Shown: positions 9,487 to 18,366 of the stretch, piece by piece
Layout: every line of letters starts with the position of its first letter
How positions within the stretch are numbered: position 1 is the stretch's first letter
NCBI GenBank assembly: GCA_019414045.1
Contig: DXMW01000024.1
Location: 1 to 64,000, forward strand
DNA: 64,000 nucleotides
From: Collinsella sp.
GTDB taxonomy: Bacteria > Actinomycetota > Coriobacteriia > Coriobacteriales > Coriobacteriaceae
Reading direction: 5' to 3'
The notes under the pieces: generated by a model
Database searches by the model: none
Told to the model about the DNA's origin: nothing
The model's input: the letters and a program-made list of their open reading frames with translations, nothing else
Program-made: the position numbers and the translations under genes

Positions 9487-10591
9487 AATGACCGTTGCTA
9501 TTGCAGCCGGCGGCACGGCAGGACACATCAACCCCGCGCTCGCCTTGGCCGAAGAGCTGCGTGATCGTGGCCACCACGTTGTGTTCGTGGGCCAGTCGCG
9601 CAAGCTCGAGGGTCGTCTGGTCCCCGAGGCTGGGTTTGATTTTGTGCCCATTACAGTCACGGGCTTCGACCGCTCCCGTCCTTGGACGGCGCTGACCTCG
9701 CTGTGGCGTGTCAACAAGGCCAAGCGTGCTCTCGCCAGTCATTTCTCAAAGGTCGGCAAGCCCGACGCTGCCATCGGTTTTGGTGCCTATGTCGAGGTTC
9801 CGCTGCTGGGGTGGTGCAAGGGCGCGGGCGTTCCGTATCTGCTGCATGAGCAGAACTCTGTTCCGGGCCTGGCCAACAAGATGATGAACTCCCACGCCGC
9901 CCGCGTGTGCATCTCGGTGCCGGCAGCGCGTTCGGTCTTTGAGCGCGAAGGTGACCCTGGCCACGTGCTCATGACCGGCAACCCCGTACGTCGCTCGGTA
10001 ATCGAGGGCGATCGCGCTCGCGGCCGCAAAGCACTTGGCGTTCCCGAGGACGCTACGCTGCTGCTCGTCTTTGGCGGTTCACTTGGCGCCCAGCACCTCA
10101 ACGAGCGCGTGGTTTCGCTCAAAAACGAACTGCTTTCGCGCAAGAACCTCTATGTGTTGCATTCGACGGGTGCCGACGGCTTTGAGGAGACCGAGCGCGC
10201 TTTGGCGCTGACGCCCGAGGAGGCGAAGCGTTACCGCGTCCAGCCTTACATCGACAACATGGGCGATATGCTGGCTGCTGCCGATTTGGCACTCTCGCGT
10301 TCGGGTGCATCGAGCGTGGCCGAGATCGCTGCGCTCGCCGTGCCCTCGGTGCTCGTGCCGTATCCGCATGCGACGGCCGACCACCAAACCACCAATGCCC
10401 GGTATCTGGTCGACGCCGGGGCCGGCGTGCTCTGCGCCGATGCCGATATCGACGGTTCTGCCTTTGCCGATGAACTGCTGCACCTGGTCGATGACGCGGC
10501 GGCGCGCGACGCCATGCGTCAGGCGGCGCGTGGTCTGGCTCAGGATAGGGCCGCCGCTCTTCTGGCGGATGCGGTAGAGGGTTTGCGTTAG
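9476..10591 (+). CDS. murG: UDP-GlcNAc:lipid I transferase MurG
   Basis: A 371-residue GT28 glycosyltransferase on the inner face of the membrane that converts lipid I to lipid II. The N-domain glycine loop AAGGTAGHINPALALAEEL is intact, the acceptor-site HEQNSVPGLANK follows, and the donor-side SRSGASSVAEI is present near residue 275. The chosen ATG at 9476 has GGGA six bases upstream and overlaps the ftsW stop. A GTG at 9458 is in frame but has no ribosome site. A 97-nt gap separates it from murC. Confidence 0.95.
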   Translation: MTDKMTVAIAAGGTAGHINPALALAEELRDRGHHVVFVGQSRKLEGRLVPEAGFDFVPITVTGFDRSRPWTALTSLWRVNKAKRALASHFSKVGKPDAAIGFGAYVEVPLLGWCKGAGVPYLLHEQNSVPGLANKMMNSHAARVCISVPAARSVFEREGDPGHVLMTGNPVRRSVIEGDRARGRKALGVPEDATLLLVFGGSLGAQHLNERVVSLKNELLSRKNLYVLHSTGADGFEETERALALTPEEAKRYRVQPYIDNMGDMLAAADLALSRSGASSVAEIAALAVPSVLVPYPHATADHQTTNARYLVDAGAGVLCADADIDGSAFADELLHLVDDAAARDAMRQAARGLAQDRAAALLADAVEGLR

Positions 10592-10688
10592 TTAGACGGG
10601 ATATCGTCGGTCGCCCTCGCGCTGATGCGGTAGGTGCGGTACAGTTAACGGGTTACAGGCAGTGTTTACGCAAGGAGTACACGAGCAC

Positions 10689-12107
10689 ATGGCTGATTCC
10701 CAGACTGCAACCTCCGCGCCCGAGTTTAAGAGCGCCCACTTTATCGGTATCGGCGGCGCCGGCATGAGCGGCATCGCCCTCGTTCTGCACGAGCGCGGTT
10801 ATGCCGTTACCGGCTCCGACCTTAAGACGTCACGTTATATCCGCCAGCTTACCCGCGCTGGTGTGAAGGTACATGTGGGCCATGAGGCCGCCACGATCGA
10901 CGAGGTCAAGCCCGACGTGGTTGTTGTCTCCACCGCTATTCCGGAGTCCAACCCCGAGCTCGTGCGCGCTCGCGAGCTTGGTATTCCCGTGTGGCCCCGT
11001 GCCAAGATGCTCTCTGCCTTGGGCCACGGCTACACTACCGTCGCTGTTGCCGGCACGCACGGCAAGACCACCACGTCTTCGATGTGCGCCACCATGCTCG
11101 ACCGCATGGGTCTGGATCCGAGCTTCCTGATCGGTGGCATCGTTGAGGGCTATGACACGAACGGCAAGAACGGCTCGGGCGACTACTTTGTCGCCGAGGC
11201 CGACGAGTCCGACAGCTCCTTCCTGTTCCTGAACCCCAACGTGGTCATTGTGACCAACGTCGAGGCCGACCACCTCGATCACTACTCGGGTATCGAGGAG
11301 ATCGAAGCGACTTTCGCCAAATTCATGAGCCTGGTGGGCGAGGACGGCACCGTCATCGTCTGCGGTGAGGACCCGCATCTGGTCGAGCTCGCCAAGTCGA
11401 CGGGCCGTCACGTGCTTTCCTACGGCTTTGCCGAGAGCAACGACATCGTCTGCATGCACCCGGATGTCAAGGGCATCCAGAGTGACTTTATCGTTCGCTT
11501 TGAGGACGGCACTGAGCATGCTGTGGAGATCAAGAGCAATCCCGGTCGCCACAACATGCTCAACGCCACGGCGGTGCTCACCGTCGCCCATGTCCTGGGC
11601 CTTGACATCGACGCCGCCGCCAAGGCGCTCTCGAGCTTTGAGGGCGTCCGTCGTCGCTTTACCCACGTGGGCGATATCGATGGCATCACCGTGGTCGATG
11701 ATTACGGCCATCACCCCACCGAGATCAAGGCGACGCTTGCTGCCGCTTCGTCACTGGGCTACAAGCATGTCGACGTCGTGTTCCAGCCGCACCGCTATTC
11801 GCGCCTGCAGGCCCTGTGCGACGACTTTGCCGATGCATTTGCCAATGCCGATAAACTGCTGCTGATTGATGTGTTCTCGGCTGGCGAGATGCCCATTCCG
11901 GGTGTCACCTCTAAGATGCTCGCCGATACCGTGCGCGCCAAGCATCCTGGCAAGGAGGTCGTGTACTGCTCCAGCCGTCTTGAGCTCAATCAGGAGCTCG
12001 AGCAGATGGTGGGCGAGGGCGACCTGCTGCTCACCATGGGTGCCGGTGACGTTACGACCGTAGGTCCCGAGTTTATCGAGTATCTGACTGCCAAGAAAGA
12101 CGCTTAA
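10689..12107 (+). CDS. murC: UDP-MurNAc--L-alanine ligase MurC
   Basis: A 472-residue Mur ligase catalysing the first amino acid addition to UDP-MurNAc. The N-terminal dinucleotide-like fold reads FIGIGGAGMSGIALVL, the ATP loop GTHGKTTTSSM lies near residues 121-131, and VVDDYGHHPTEIKATL marks the C-terminal domain. The start at 10689 has AGGAG at 10674-10677 upstream; an in-frame GTG at 10662 lies before that site and is rejected. The murC-murB gap is 5 nt. Confidence 0.95.
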   Translation: MADSQTATSAPEFKSAHFIGIGGAGMSGIALVLHERGYAVTGSDLKTSRYIRQLTRAGVKVHVGHEAATIDEVKPDVVVVSTAIPESNPELVRARELGIPVWPRAKMLSALGHGYTTVAVAGTHGKTTTSSMCATMLDRMGLDPSFLIGGIVEGYDTNGKNGSGDYFVAEADESDSSFLFLNPNVVIVTNVEADHLDHYSGIEEIEATFAKFMSLVGEDGTVIVCGEDPHLVELAKSTGRHVLSYGFAESNDIVCMHPDVKGIQSDFIVRFEDGTEHAVEIKSNPGRHNMLNATAVLTVAHVLGLDIDAAAKALSSFEGVRRRFTHVGDIDGITVVDDYGHHPTEIKATLAAASSLGYKHVDVVFQPHRYSRLQALCDDFADAFANADKLLLIDVFSAGEMPIPGVTSKMLADTVRAKHPGKEVVYCSSRLELNQELEQMVGEGDLLLTMGAGDVTTVGPEFIEYLTAKKDA

Positions 12108-12112
12108 GTCTA

Positions 12113-13024
12113 ATGGGTCTGTTTAACGCCGTCATGGCGCTTTCGGGCATGATCGACACGGATGTGATCGAGGACGAGCGCCTTGCGCGTCATACGAGCT
12201 ATCGTATCGGCGGCAAGGCCGACCTCTTTGTAACGTGCCATAGCTATCATGCCCTCCGCCGCGCCGTGGCGGTGCTCGATCGCGAGCAGGTGCCGTGGGT
12301 CATCATAGGTAAGGGCTCCAATCTGCTGGTTGCCGATGGCGGTTATCGCGGTGCCGTCATTTCGCTGGGACGTGAGTTTCAGCGCACGGTTGTTGCCGAT
12401 GACGGTTGTACGCTGACGGTCGGTGCGGGCGTGATGTTTGCGCGCCTGGTCAACGATGCCCTGTCGCGTAGCCTCTCGGGCCTTGAGTTTGCCGTTGGCA
12501 TCCCTGGTTCGGTCGGCGGTGCGATATCTATGAATGCCGGCACACGGACCGAGTGGATTGGCTCGCTGGTTGAGGATGTCGTAACGTTTGACCCGGCATC
12601 CGGTATCAAGCATTATGCGGGGTCCGAGATCACTTGGGGCTACCGCGAATGTAGCCTTCCCCGCAATGAGATCATCCTCGAGTGCGTGCTCAAGCTTAAA
12701 CCGGCGCCCAAGGCCGACATTCGCGAGCGCATGGAGCGGTACCTGACGAGGCGCAAGCGTACGCAGCCCATGGGTCGCGCATCCTGCGGGTCGGTCTTTC
12801 GCAATCCGCCCGATGCGAGTGTGGGCAAGCTTATCGAGGATTGTGGATTAAAGGGTTTTTCAATTGGCGGCGCGGAAGTTTCGCCCGTTCACGCTAATTT
12901 TATCGTTAATAACGGAACTGCCTCGGCCGATGACGTTGCCGCGGTTATCAGACATGTGCACGGAAAGGTGAGGGAGGCGTATGGCATCGAGCTCAGACCG
13001 GAAGTTAAATTCCTCGGCTTCTAG
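12113..13024 (+). CDS. murB: UDP-N-acetylenolpyruvoylglucosamine reductase MurB
   Basis: A 303-residue FAD-dependent reductase that makes UDP-MurNAc from the enolpyruvyl intermediate with NADPH. HTSYRIGGKADLF and IGKGSNLL form the FAD-binding region, GLEFAVGIPGSVGGAISMNAG carries the flavin-contacting loop, and GRASCGSVFRNP holds the catalytic Ser. Length matches type II MurB. No clear ribosome site precedes the ATG, which sits 5 nt after the murC stop, so coupled re-initiation is likely. The 3' end overlaps ftsQ by 44 nt. Confidence 0.94.
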   Translation: MGLFNAVMALSGMIDTDVIEDERLARHTSYRIGGKADLFVTCHSYHALRRAVAVLDREQVPWVIIGKGSNLLVADGGYRGAVISLGREFQRTVVADDGCTLTVGAGVMFARLVNDALSRSLSGLEFAVGIPGSVGGAISMNAGTRTEWIGSLVEDVVTFDPASGIKHYAGSEITWGYRECSLPRNEIILECVLKLKPAPKADIRERMERYLTRRKRTQPMGRASCGSVFRNPPDASVGKLIEDCGLKGFSIGGAEVSPVHANFIVNNGTASADDVAAVIRHVHGKVREAYGIELRPEVKFLGF

Positions 13025-14237
13025 AGCATCGAAACCCACCTTCCGCCGCGCCGGAGGGCGTTCCGGCGCGCCTGCCAAACCTCAACGCAATACCGTCGCG
13101 CATTCTAAGTCTGTCGGGCATGCTCGACAGACCAGTCGTCCGGTCGTCGGCTCGCAGCTCGGTAATCGTCCGGCCGCAAAAAAGTCCTCGCGTCCCTCGG
13201 TGACGTCAAAGCCTGTTATGGGCGCCAAACCTGCCCGTCCCATGGCAACTCCTAAGCCCTCGACGGGAACTAAAGCGCCGCGTCCGGGTCGCACGCTGGG
13301 CGCATCGAAACCGCGCTCGCTGACATCGGTGCCGGTTACCGTCAAGAAGCCTTCGGGTAAAAAAAGCGTCAACCCGTTGTCTTCACTTGGGGCGATGGTA
13401 AATAAAACATCAGACGCCGCTTCTGTCGTTACAGGCAAAGGCAAAATCGTGGGCGGCGTTCTGGCCGTCTTGGCCGTGCTCGTCGTCGTTGCCATCGTGG
13501 TGATCAACTCTGGATTGTTTACCGCCACTGATATTGAGATTCAAGGCAGCGAGCATGTGACGAAGCACGATGCTATCCAGCTGATCGATTTGCCCGAGGG
13601 AACGTCGCTTTTTAACGTCGATCCCGACCAGATTACCGAGGATCTCAAGCAGAACCCGTGGGTCTCGGGCGTGGATGTCCAGCGTCAGTTCCCGCATACG
13701 CTCATCATTACGCCTATGGAGCGCAAGGTCATCGCAATTGCCTATATCAGCTCCGATGACCTTGCCTGGGCCATCGGGGATGATGACACCTGGATCGCCC
13801 CGCTGTCGACGTCGGTCGAAGTGGACGACCAGGGCAACGTCATCACGACAGGGCAGGGCTCAAATACCTTGACCGGAATCGATGCCGCGCTGGCGCTCGC
13901 TAAGCATTATGGCGCGGTGCTGTTGACTGATGTCTCGGCGGATGTCGCTCCGGTTTCCGGCCAGGCGGTGAACTCCAAAGCCGTTAAGGCCGGCCTGGAT
14001 TATGTGCGTGGTTTTTCGAGCGAGTTCTTGGGACAAGTCAAGGATATTTCCACGCCTTCGGTCGAAGCCATCTCGGCAAACCTCAATAACGGCATTGAGG
14101 TGTCGCTGGGCGATTCGAACGATATCGCCAAGAAAGAACGCGTAATCACCAAGTTGCTTTCGCAGGTAGAGGGCGTAACGTATATCAATGTGCGCTCTCC
14201 GGGCAACTACACATTTAGGAATGCTCCGACCTCGTAG
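12981..14237 (+). CDS. ftsQ: FtsQ/DivIB division protein with long basic N-tail
   Basis: A 418-residue bitopic divisome protein. The cytoplasmic N-terminus of about 150 residues is Lys/Arg/Pro/Ser-rich and low in complexity, much longer than in most FtsQ proteins. One membrane helix spans about 155-176. An extracytoplasmic POTRA domain begins at DIEIQGSEHVTKHDAIQLI, and the FtsQ domain includes LKQNPWVSGVDVQRQFPHTL. FtsQ scaffolds FtsL and the septal synthase. The ATG lies inside the end of murB, with GAGGGAGG just upstream, so the 44-nt overlap looks real. It is the last gene before a 199-nt gap. Confidence 0.9.
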   Translation: MASSSDRKLNSSASRASKPTFRRAGGRSGAPAKPQRNTVAHSKSVGHARQTSRPVVGSQLGNRPAAKKSSRPSVTSKPVMGAKPARPMATPKPSTGTKAPRPGRTLGASKPRSLTSVPVTVKKPSGKKSVNPLSSLGAMVNKTSDAASVVTGKGKIVGGVLAVLAVLVVVAIVVINSGLFTATDIEIQGSEHVTKHDAIQLIDLPEGTSLFNVDPDQITEDLKQNPWVSGVDVQRQFPHTLIITPMERKVIAIAYISSDDLAWAIGDDDTWIAPLSTSVEVDDQGNVITTGQGSNTLTGIDAALALAKHYGAVLLTDVSADVAPVSGQAVNSKAVKAGLDYVRGFSSEFLGQVKDISTPSVEAISANLNNGIEVSLGDSNDIAKKERVITKLLSQVEGVTYINVRSPGNYTFRNAPTS

Positions 14238-14436
14238 CGCTGGTTGTTACTTTGTTGAGGGGCCATACCACGCCGTTTATCTGGTTTGTTTGGTTTTCAC
14301 GGTCAATTATTTGACTGATACGTTCATAATGTGCAAACATAATACGGTTTACCTTTGCATTTACTTTCAACCTGAAGGTTAATGTGCGCAGGGGTCGACC
14401 CATGCTATGGCTATAACCTTTGTTCGGAGGACCGAC
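14238..14436 (+). promoter_or_regulatory. ftsZ upstream region
   Basis: A 199-nt AT-rich gap, the first clear break in the cluster, so ftsZ probably has its own promoter. TTGACT at 14311-14316 is a good -35 by sequence, but the nearest CATAAT hexamers (14325-14330 and 14338-14343) are at the wrong spacing. Those two CATAAT copies are 13 bp apart. An imperfect AACCT/AGGTT palindrome lies at 14370-14381. No terminator is visible after ftsQ, so read-through is expected. Confidence 0.3.
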
Positions 14437-15591
14437 ATGCACGAGACAGAGATCAACAACTACCTTGCCGTCATTAAGGTGGTCGGCGTCGGCGGCGGCG
14501 GTACCAACGCGGTCAATCGAATGATCGAAGAGGGCATCCGCGGCGTCGAGTTTGTTGCCATCAACACCGATGCTCAGGCACTCGCGATCTCTGATGCCGA
14601 TATCAAGGTGCACATCGGCACCGACCTTACCCGCGGCCTGGGCGCCGGCGCCAACCCCGAGGTTGGCCGCAAGGCTGCCGATGAGTCCCGCGACGACATT
14701 GCCGAGGCGCTTGCTGGCGCCGACATGGTGTTCATCACCTGCGGCGAGGGCGGTGGCACCGGTACCGGCGCTGCTCCCATCGTTGCCGATATCGCGATGA
14801 ACGAGGTCGGTGCACTGACCGTCGCCGTCGTGACCAAGCCCTTCACCTTTGAGGGCCGCAAGCGCAAGAAGAGCGCCGAGGAGGGCATTAAGACCCTCTC
14901 CGATTGCGTCGACACCATGATTGTCATCCCTAACGATAAGCTGCTCGACATCGCCGAGAAGAAGACCACCATGCTCGAGGCCTTCGCGATTGCTGATGGC
15001 GTCCTTTCCCAGGGCACCCAGGGCATCACCGACCTCATCACCGTCCCCGGTATCATCAACCTGGACTTCGCCGATGTTAAGACCATCATGAAGCAGGCCG
15101 GTACCGCCATGATGGGTATCGGTACCTCTTCTGGGGATACCCGTGCCGTCGACGCAGCCCAGCAGGCCATCTCCAGCCCGCTGCTCGAGAGCTCCATCGA
15201 TGGTGCCACACGCGTGCTGCTCTCCATCGCCGGTTCCAAGGACCTGGGCATCCAGGAGATCAGCGACGCCGCCGACGTTGTCGCCAACGCCGTCGACCCC
15301 GAGGCCAACATCATCTTCGGTACCGTTGTCGACGAGTCCCTGGGCGATCAGGTGCGTATCACCGTCATCGCTACGGGCTTCTCCGACTCCAACGTCAACC
15401 GTCAGGACGAGCTCTTTGCTGCTCAGCAGTCTCAGAGCAAGGCCGCTGCCTCCGCTGAGCCGCAGCGCACCGCTCCGGCCACCAGCCCGGCTCAGGCCGC
15501 TCCGACCCGCAACGTCGGTGGTACCGAGCTGCCCAACTTTGGCAACGACCAGTTCGAGCTTCCCGACTTCCTGAAGCGCGGTAGCTTCTAG
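14437..15591 (+). CDS. ftsZ: Cell division GTPase FtsZ
   Basis: A 384-residue tubulin homologue that builds the Z ring. The glycine-rich N-loop VVGVGGGGTNAVNRM, the tubulin signature GGGTGTG at 105-111 and the T7-loop region NLDFADVKTIM are all present. A Gln/Ser/Ala/Pro linker leads to the conserved C-terminal peptide ELPDFLKRGSF, the docking site for SepF, whose gene is at 21956. The ATG at 14437 has GGAGG at 14426-14430; an in-frame ATG at 14407 lies upstream of that site and is rejected. No ftsA is present, consistent with SepF acting as membrane tether. Confidence 0.97.
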   Translation: MHETEINNYLAVIKVVGVGGGGTNAVNRMIEEGIRGVEFVAINTDAQALAISDADIKVHIGTDLTRGLGAGANPEVGRKAADESRDDIAEALAGADMVFITCGEGGGTGTGAAPIVADIAMNEVGALTVAVVTKPFTFEGRKRKKSAEEGIKTLSDCVDTMIVIPNDKLLDIAEKKTTMLEAFAIADGVLSQGTQGITDLITVPGIINLDFADVKTIMKQAGTAMMGIGTSSGDTRAVDAAQQAISSPLLESSIDGATRVLLSIAGSKDLGIQEISDAADVVANAVDPEANIIFGTVVDESLGDQVRITVIATGFSDSNVNRQDELFAAQQSQSKAAASAEPQRTAPATSPAQAAPTRNVGGTELPNFGNDQFELPDFLKRGSF

Positions 15592-15614
15592 TTCGTTTTT
15601 CTCAACGACCTGCA

Positions 15615-15646
15615 CGGGGTGTGTCCATTTGGATGCACCCCGTTTT
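15615..15646 (+). terminator. Terminator after ftsZ
   Basis: CGGGGTG at 15615-15621 pairs with CACCCCG at 15636-15642, with a short inner TCC/GGA helix, followed by TTTTGTTT. Confidence 0.8.
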
Positions 15647-15652
15647 GTTTCT

Positions 15653-15698
15653 CGTTTGTAAACGAAAGCCTCCAATCTCCTTACGTTCCCTTTACGTT
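15653..15698 (+). promoter_or_regulatory. Repeats before pgeF-pst, candidate PHO box
   Basis: TTACGTT occurs twice in direct orientation at 15681-15687 and 15692-15698, exactly 11 bp apart. Just upstream is a palindrome CGTTTGTAAACG at 15653-15664. PhoP-type response regulators of Gram-positive bacteria bind direct repeats with an 11-bp period, and this unit leads into the pst operon, so phosphate control is a plausible reading. The repeat sequence itself does not match the Bacillus or Streptomyces consensus. Confidence 0.35.
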
Positions 15699-15801
15699 TG
15701 GTCCCTACCGCTGCGGGTATCCTTTTAAGGAAGTATGACAGCCGTATAAACGCGGACTGCGCGGCGATGCCGCGGTACTTGTGTTATTAGGAGGTTTTAG
15801 T

Positions 15802-16602
15802 ATGGCAGCACGTGCGGACAAAGTTTCGCGTGTCGACCATGATGGAGTTACGTTGGTGGAAGGCGCGACATCCGATGTTCGCTTTGCCTTCACCGAGCGC
15901 GCCGGTGGTGTTTCCGAAGATGCGTACTCCTCACTCAACTTGGGCTCGCATGTTGGCGATGATCCCTTTGCTGTTCAAGAAAATCGTCGTCGCGCGCTCG
16001 AGGCTATGGGTGCCGCCGAGTGCGAGCACAACCTGCTCGTTCCCAATCAGGTCCATGGTGACCATATCGTTGCGGTGACCTCGAACGGCGCCGATGACCT
16101 TGAGGACGTCCGCGAGCAGATTGCCGAGGGCTGCGATGCCATCGTCTGTACGGCGCATAACGTACCCGTGCTGCTCTGCTTTGCCGACTGCGTTCCCGTG
16201 GTGCTGGTGGCCCCTGGCGGATTTGCCGTGGTGCACTCCGGTTGGAAGGGCACGATTGCACGCATTTCCGCCAAGGCGTGCCAGGCGCTTTGCGATGCTG
16301 CCGGTTGCGATGCGAGCGGCGTTTCCGCCTATATCGGCCCCCATATCTTGGGTGACGAATATGAGGTATCCCAGGAACTCATGGATCGCTTTGCCGCCGA
16401 GTTCTCTTGCATCGATGCGAGTACCTCTCGCATGCTCGATCTTTCCGCTGCCATTCGCGAGGCGCTGGTAGATGTCGGTGTCGACGCGGATAATATCGTG
16501 GATACCCAGCTTTCGACCGTGCGTCAGAACGACCGCTTTTATTCCTACCGTAACGAGGGCGGCACCTGTGGGCGCCATGCTGCGATCGGCGTGATGCTAT
16601 GA
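15802..16602 (+). CDS. pgeF: PgeF/YfiH, Cys-His metal-site peptidoglycan-editing factor
   Basis: A 266-residue member of the multicopper polyphenol oxidase (YfiH) family. Characterised members act on purine nucleosides, and in E. coli the protein corrects misincorporated Ser in peptidoglycan precursors. The metal-ligand motifs CFADCVPVVL and HSGWKGT are present, and CGRHAAIG closes the protein. The ATG at 15802 has AGGAGG at 15789-15794. The position after ftsZ is conserved in Gram-positive bacteria. The stop overlaps the pstS start as ATGA, which ties expression of the phosphate genes to this one. Confidence 0.9.
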   Translation: MAARADKVSRVDHDGVTLVEGATSDVRFAFTERAGGVSEDAYSSLNLGSHVGDDPFAVQENRRRALEAMGAAECEHNLLVPNQVHGDHIVAVTSNGADDLEDVREQIAEGCDAIVCTAHNVPVLLCFADCVPVVLVAPGGFAVVHSGWKGTIARISAKACQALCDAAGCDASGVSAYIGPHILGDEYEVSQELMDRFAAEFSCIDASTSRMLDLSAAIREALVDVGVDADNIVDTQLSTVRQNDRFYSYRNEGGTCGRHAAIGVML

Positions 16603-17435
16603 GAAAGATCGTATCGGTCCTGAGCGCCGCTGTGCTTACGCTTACGCTGTGCGCCTGTTCTTCGGGATCTTCTACCTCTTCCATTACCGTCGCTGGCTCC
16701 ACGACCTGCCTTCCTATCGCCGAGATTGCGGCCGAGGGCTTTAAGGAGGAGACCGGCATCGACGTGCTCGTTTCCGGTTTGGGTTCTTCCGCTGGGATCG
16801 AGGCCGTCAGCGCCGGCACGGCCGATATCGCCAGCTCCTCCCGTGGACTCAATGCCGACGAACAGGATCTGGGCCTGACTCCCATCGTCATTGCCCACGA
16901 CGGTATTGCGGTCATCGTGAACGACGACAACCCCGTCGATAACCTCTCGACCGAGCAGCTCCGCGATATCTACGCCGGCAAGATTACCAATTGGAAAGAG
17001 GTCGGTGGCGAGGACCTGAGGATTCAGGTCATCAACCGAGACGAGGCGTCCGGTACGCGCGAGGCCTTCCGTACCATCGTGATGGATGGCACGCCGTTCG
17101 ATCGCCGCTCGGCTGTTCTTTCGGGTACGGGCCAGGTGCGCGACGTGGTATCTCGTTCGCGTGGGGCCATCGGCTACATTTCGCTGGGCTTCGTCGATAG
17201 CCTCAACGCCAAGACCTCGGTCAAGGCTGTCTCGGTCAATCATGTTGAGGCGTCCGAGAAGACGGTCGCGAGTGGCGGCTATCCCATCTCGCGCGACCTT
17301 TACTTCTTTGTGAAGGGTGCGCCTTCGCAGCAGGCGCAGGATTACATCGACTACGTGACGTCCGAAAAGATGGACAAGCAGATTCGCGAGGCGGGCTTTA
17401 TTCCCGTCACCAACGACGAGAAGGGGAGTGAGTAG
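16599..17435 (+). CDS. pstS: Phosphate ABC transporter substrate-binding lipoprotein PstS
   Basis: A 278-residue lipoprotein. The signal sequence ends in the lipobox L-C-A-C with Cys20 as the lipidation site. The mature part is a type II periplasmic-binding fold with phosphate-loop features such as GSTTCLPIAE, GLGSSAGIEAV and RDEASGTREAF. It captures extracellular phosphate for PstC/PstA. The start overlaps the pgeF stop by 4 nt. It is shorter than the E. coli protein but normal for Gram-positive PstS. Confidence 0.93.
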   Translation: MRKIVSVLSAAVLTLTLCACSSGSSTSSITVAGSTTCLPIAEIAAEGFKEETGIDVLVSGLGSSAGIEAVSAGTADIASSSRGLNADEQDLGLTPIVIAHDGIAVIVNDDNPVDNLSTEQLRDIYAGKITNWKEVGGEDLRIQVINRDEASGTREAFRTIVMDGTPFDRRSAVLSGTGQVRDVVSRSRGAIGYISLGFVDSLNAKTSVKAVSVNHVEASEKTVASGGYPISRDLYFFVKGAPSQQAQDYIDYVTSEKMDKQIREAGFIPVTNDEKGSE

Positions 17436-17436
17436 C

Positions 17437-18363
17437 ATGGAAGCACAGGAAAACTCCCAGACTGAGCAGAATGCTCAGGCACCCAAGAAGCGCGAGCTGG
17501 CGCTCGTATCGCGCAGTACCTATATCAAGGAGAAGGCGCTGCAGTGGATCTTCTTTGCCTGCGCGTTCTTGGCGGTTGTTACCGTCATCCTGATTTTTGT
17601 CTTTACCACGTACTCGGCGCTGCCCGTCTTTACCGACATCGGTCTGGCGGACTTCTTTAGCTTTACGTGGGCGCCCTCTGAGGGCCACTACGGCATCATG
17701 TCGCTGCTTGCCGGCTCAGGTCTGGTGACCGTCGGTGCGCTCGCCATGGGCGTGCCGCTAGGTGTGGGCACGGCCGTGTACCTGGTCGAGATCGCCGGCA
17801 AGCGCGTGCGCAAGCTCATCAGCCCTGCCGTCGACCTGCTGGCCGGCATCCCTTCTATCATCTACGGCTTTTTCGGCATGATCATCATCCGCCCGTTTAT
17901 CGCACAACTGACCGGCGGCCTTGGTTTTGGTGCGCTGACGGCGTGGTTTGTGCTCGCCATCATGATCGTCCCTACCATCACCACGCTCACCATCGATGCC
18001 CTCAATTCCATTCCCATGGGCATTCGCGAGGCATCGTATGCCATGGGCGCTACTAAGTGGCAGACCATCTATAAGGTCGTGCTACCTGCCGCTAAGCTGG
18101 GTATCGTGGATGCCATCGTGCTGGGTATGGGCCGTGCCATCGGAGAGACCATGGCCGTGCTCATGGTCGTGGGTAACGCCCCGGTTATTCCCGACAGCAT
18201 TGCGAGCCCTATCTCGACGCTCACGAGCCAGATCGCGCTCGACATGAGCTATTCCTCGGGTCTGCATCGCTCGGCGCTGTTCGGCATGGGCGTGGTCCTG
18301 TTTATCATCTCCGCCACGCTGGTGGGCATCGTCCGTCTGATTTCCAAGAAGAAGAGGGGGTAG
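17437..18363 (+). CDS. pstC: Phosphate ABC transporter permease PstC
   Basis: A 308-residue inner-membrane permease with six helices. The EAA-type loop REASYAMGATKWQTIYKVVLP and the motif GIPSIIYGFFG are typical of PstC. About 40 cytoplasmic residues precede the first helix. The ATG at 17437 has AAGGGGAG about 9 nt upstream; a GTG at 17428 is too close to that site. It lies directly after pstS, with pstA 3 nt downstream. Confidence 0.93.
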   Translation: MEAQENSQTEQNAQAPKKRELALVSRSTYIKEKALQWIFFACAFLAVVTVILIFVFTTYSALPVFTDIGLADFFSFTWAPSEGHYGIMSLLAGSGLVTVGALAMGVPLGVGTAVYLVEIAGKRVRKLISPAVDLLAGIPSIIYGFFGMIIIRPFIAQLTGGLGFGALTAWFVLAIMIVPTITTLTIDALNSIPMGIREASYAMGATKWQTIYKVVLPAAKLGIVDAIVLGMGRAIGETMAVLMVVGNAPVIPDSIASPISTLTSQIALDMSYSSGLHRSALFGMGVVLFIISATLVGIVRLISKKKRG

Positions 18364-18366
18364 GCT

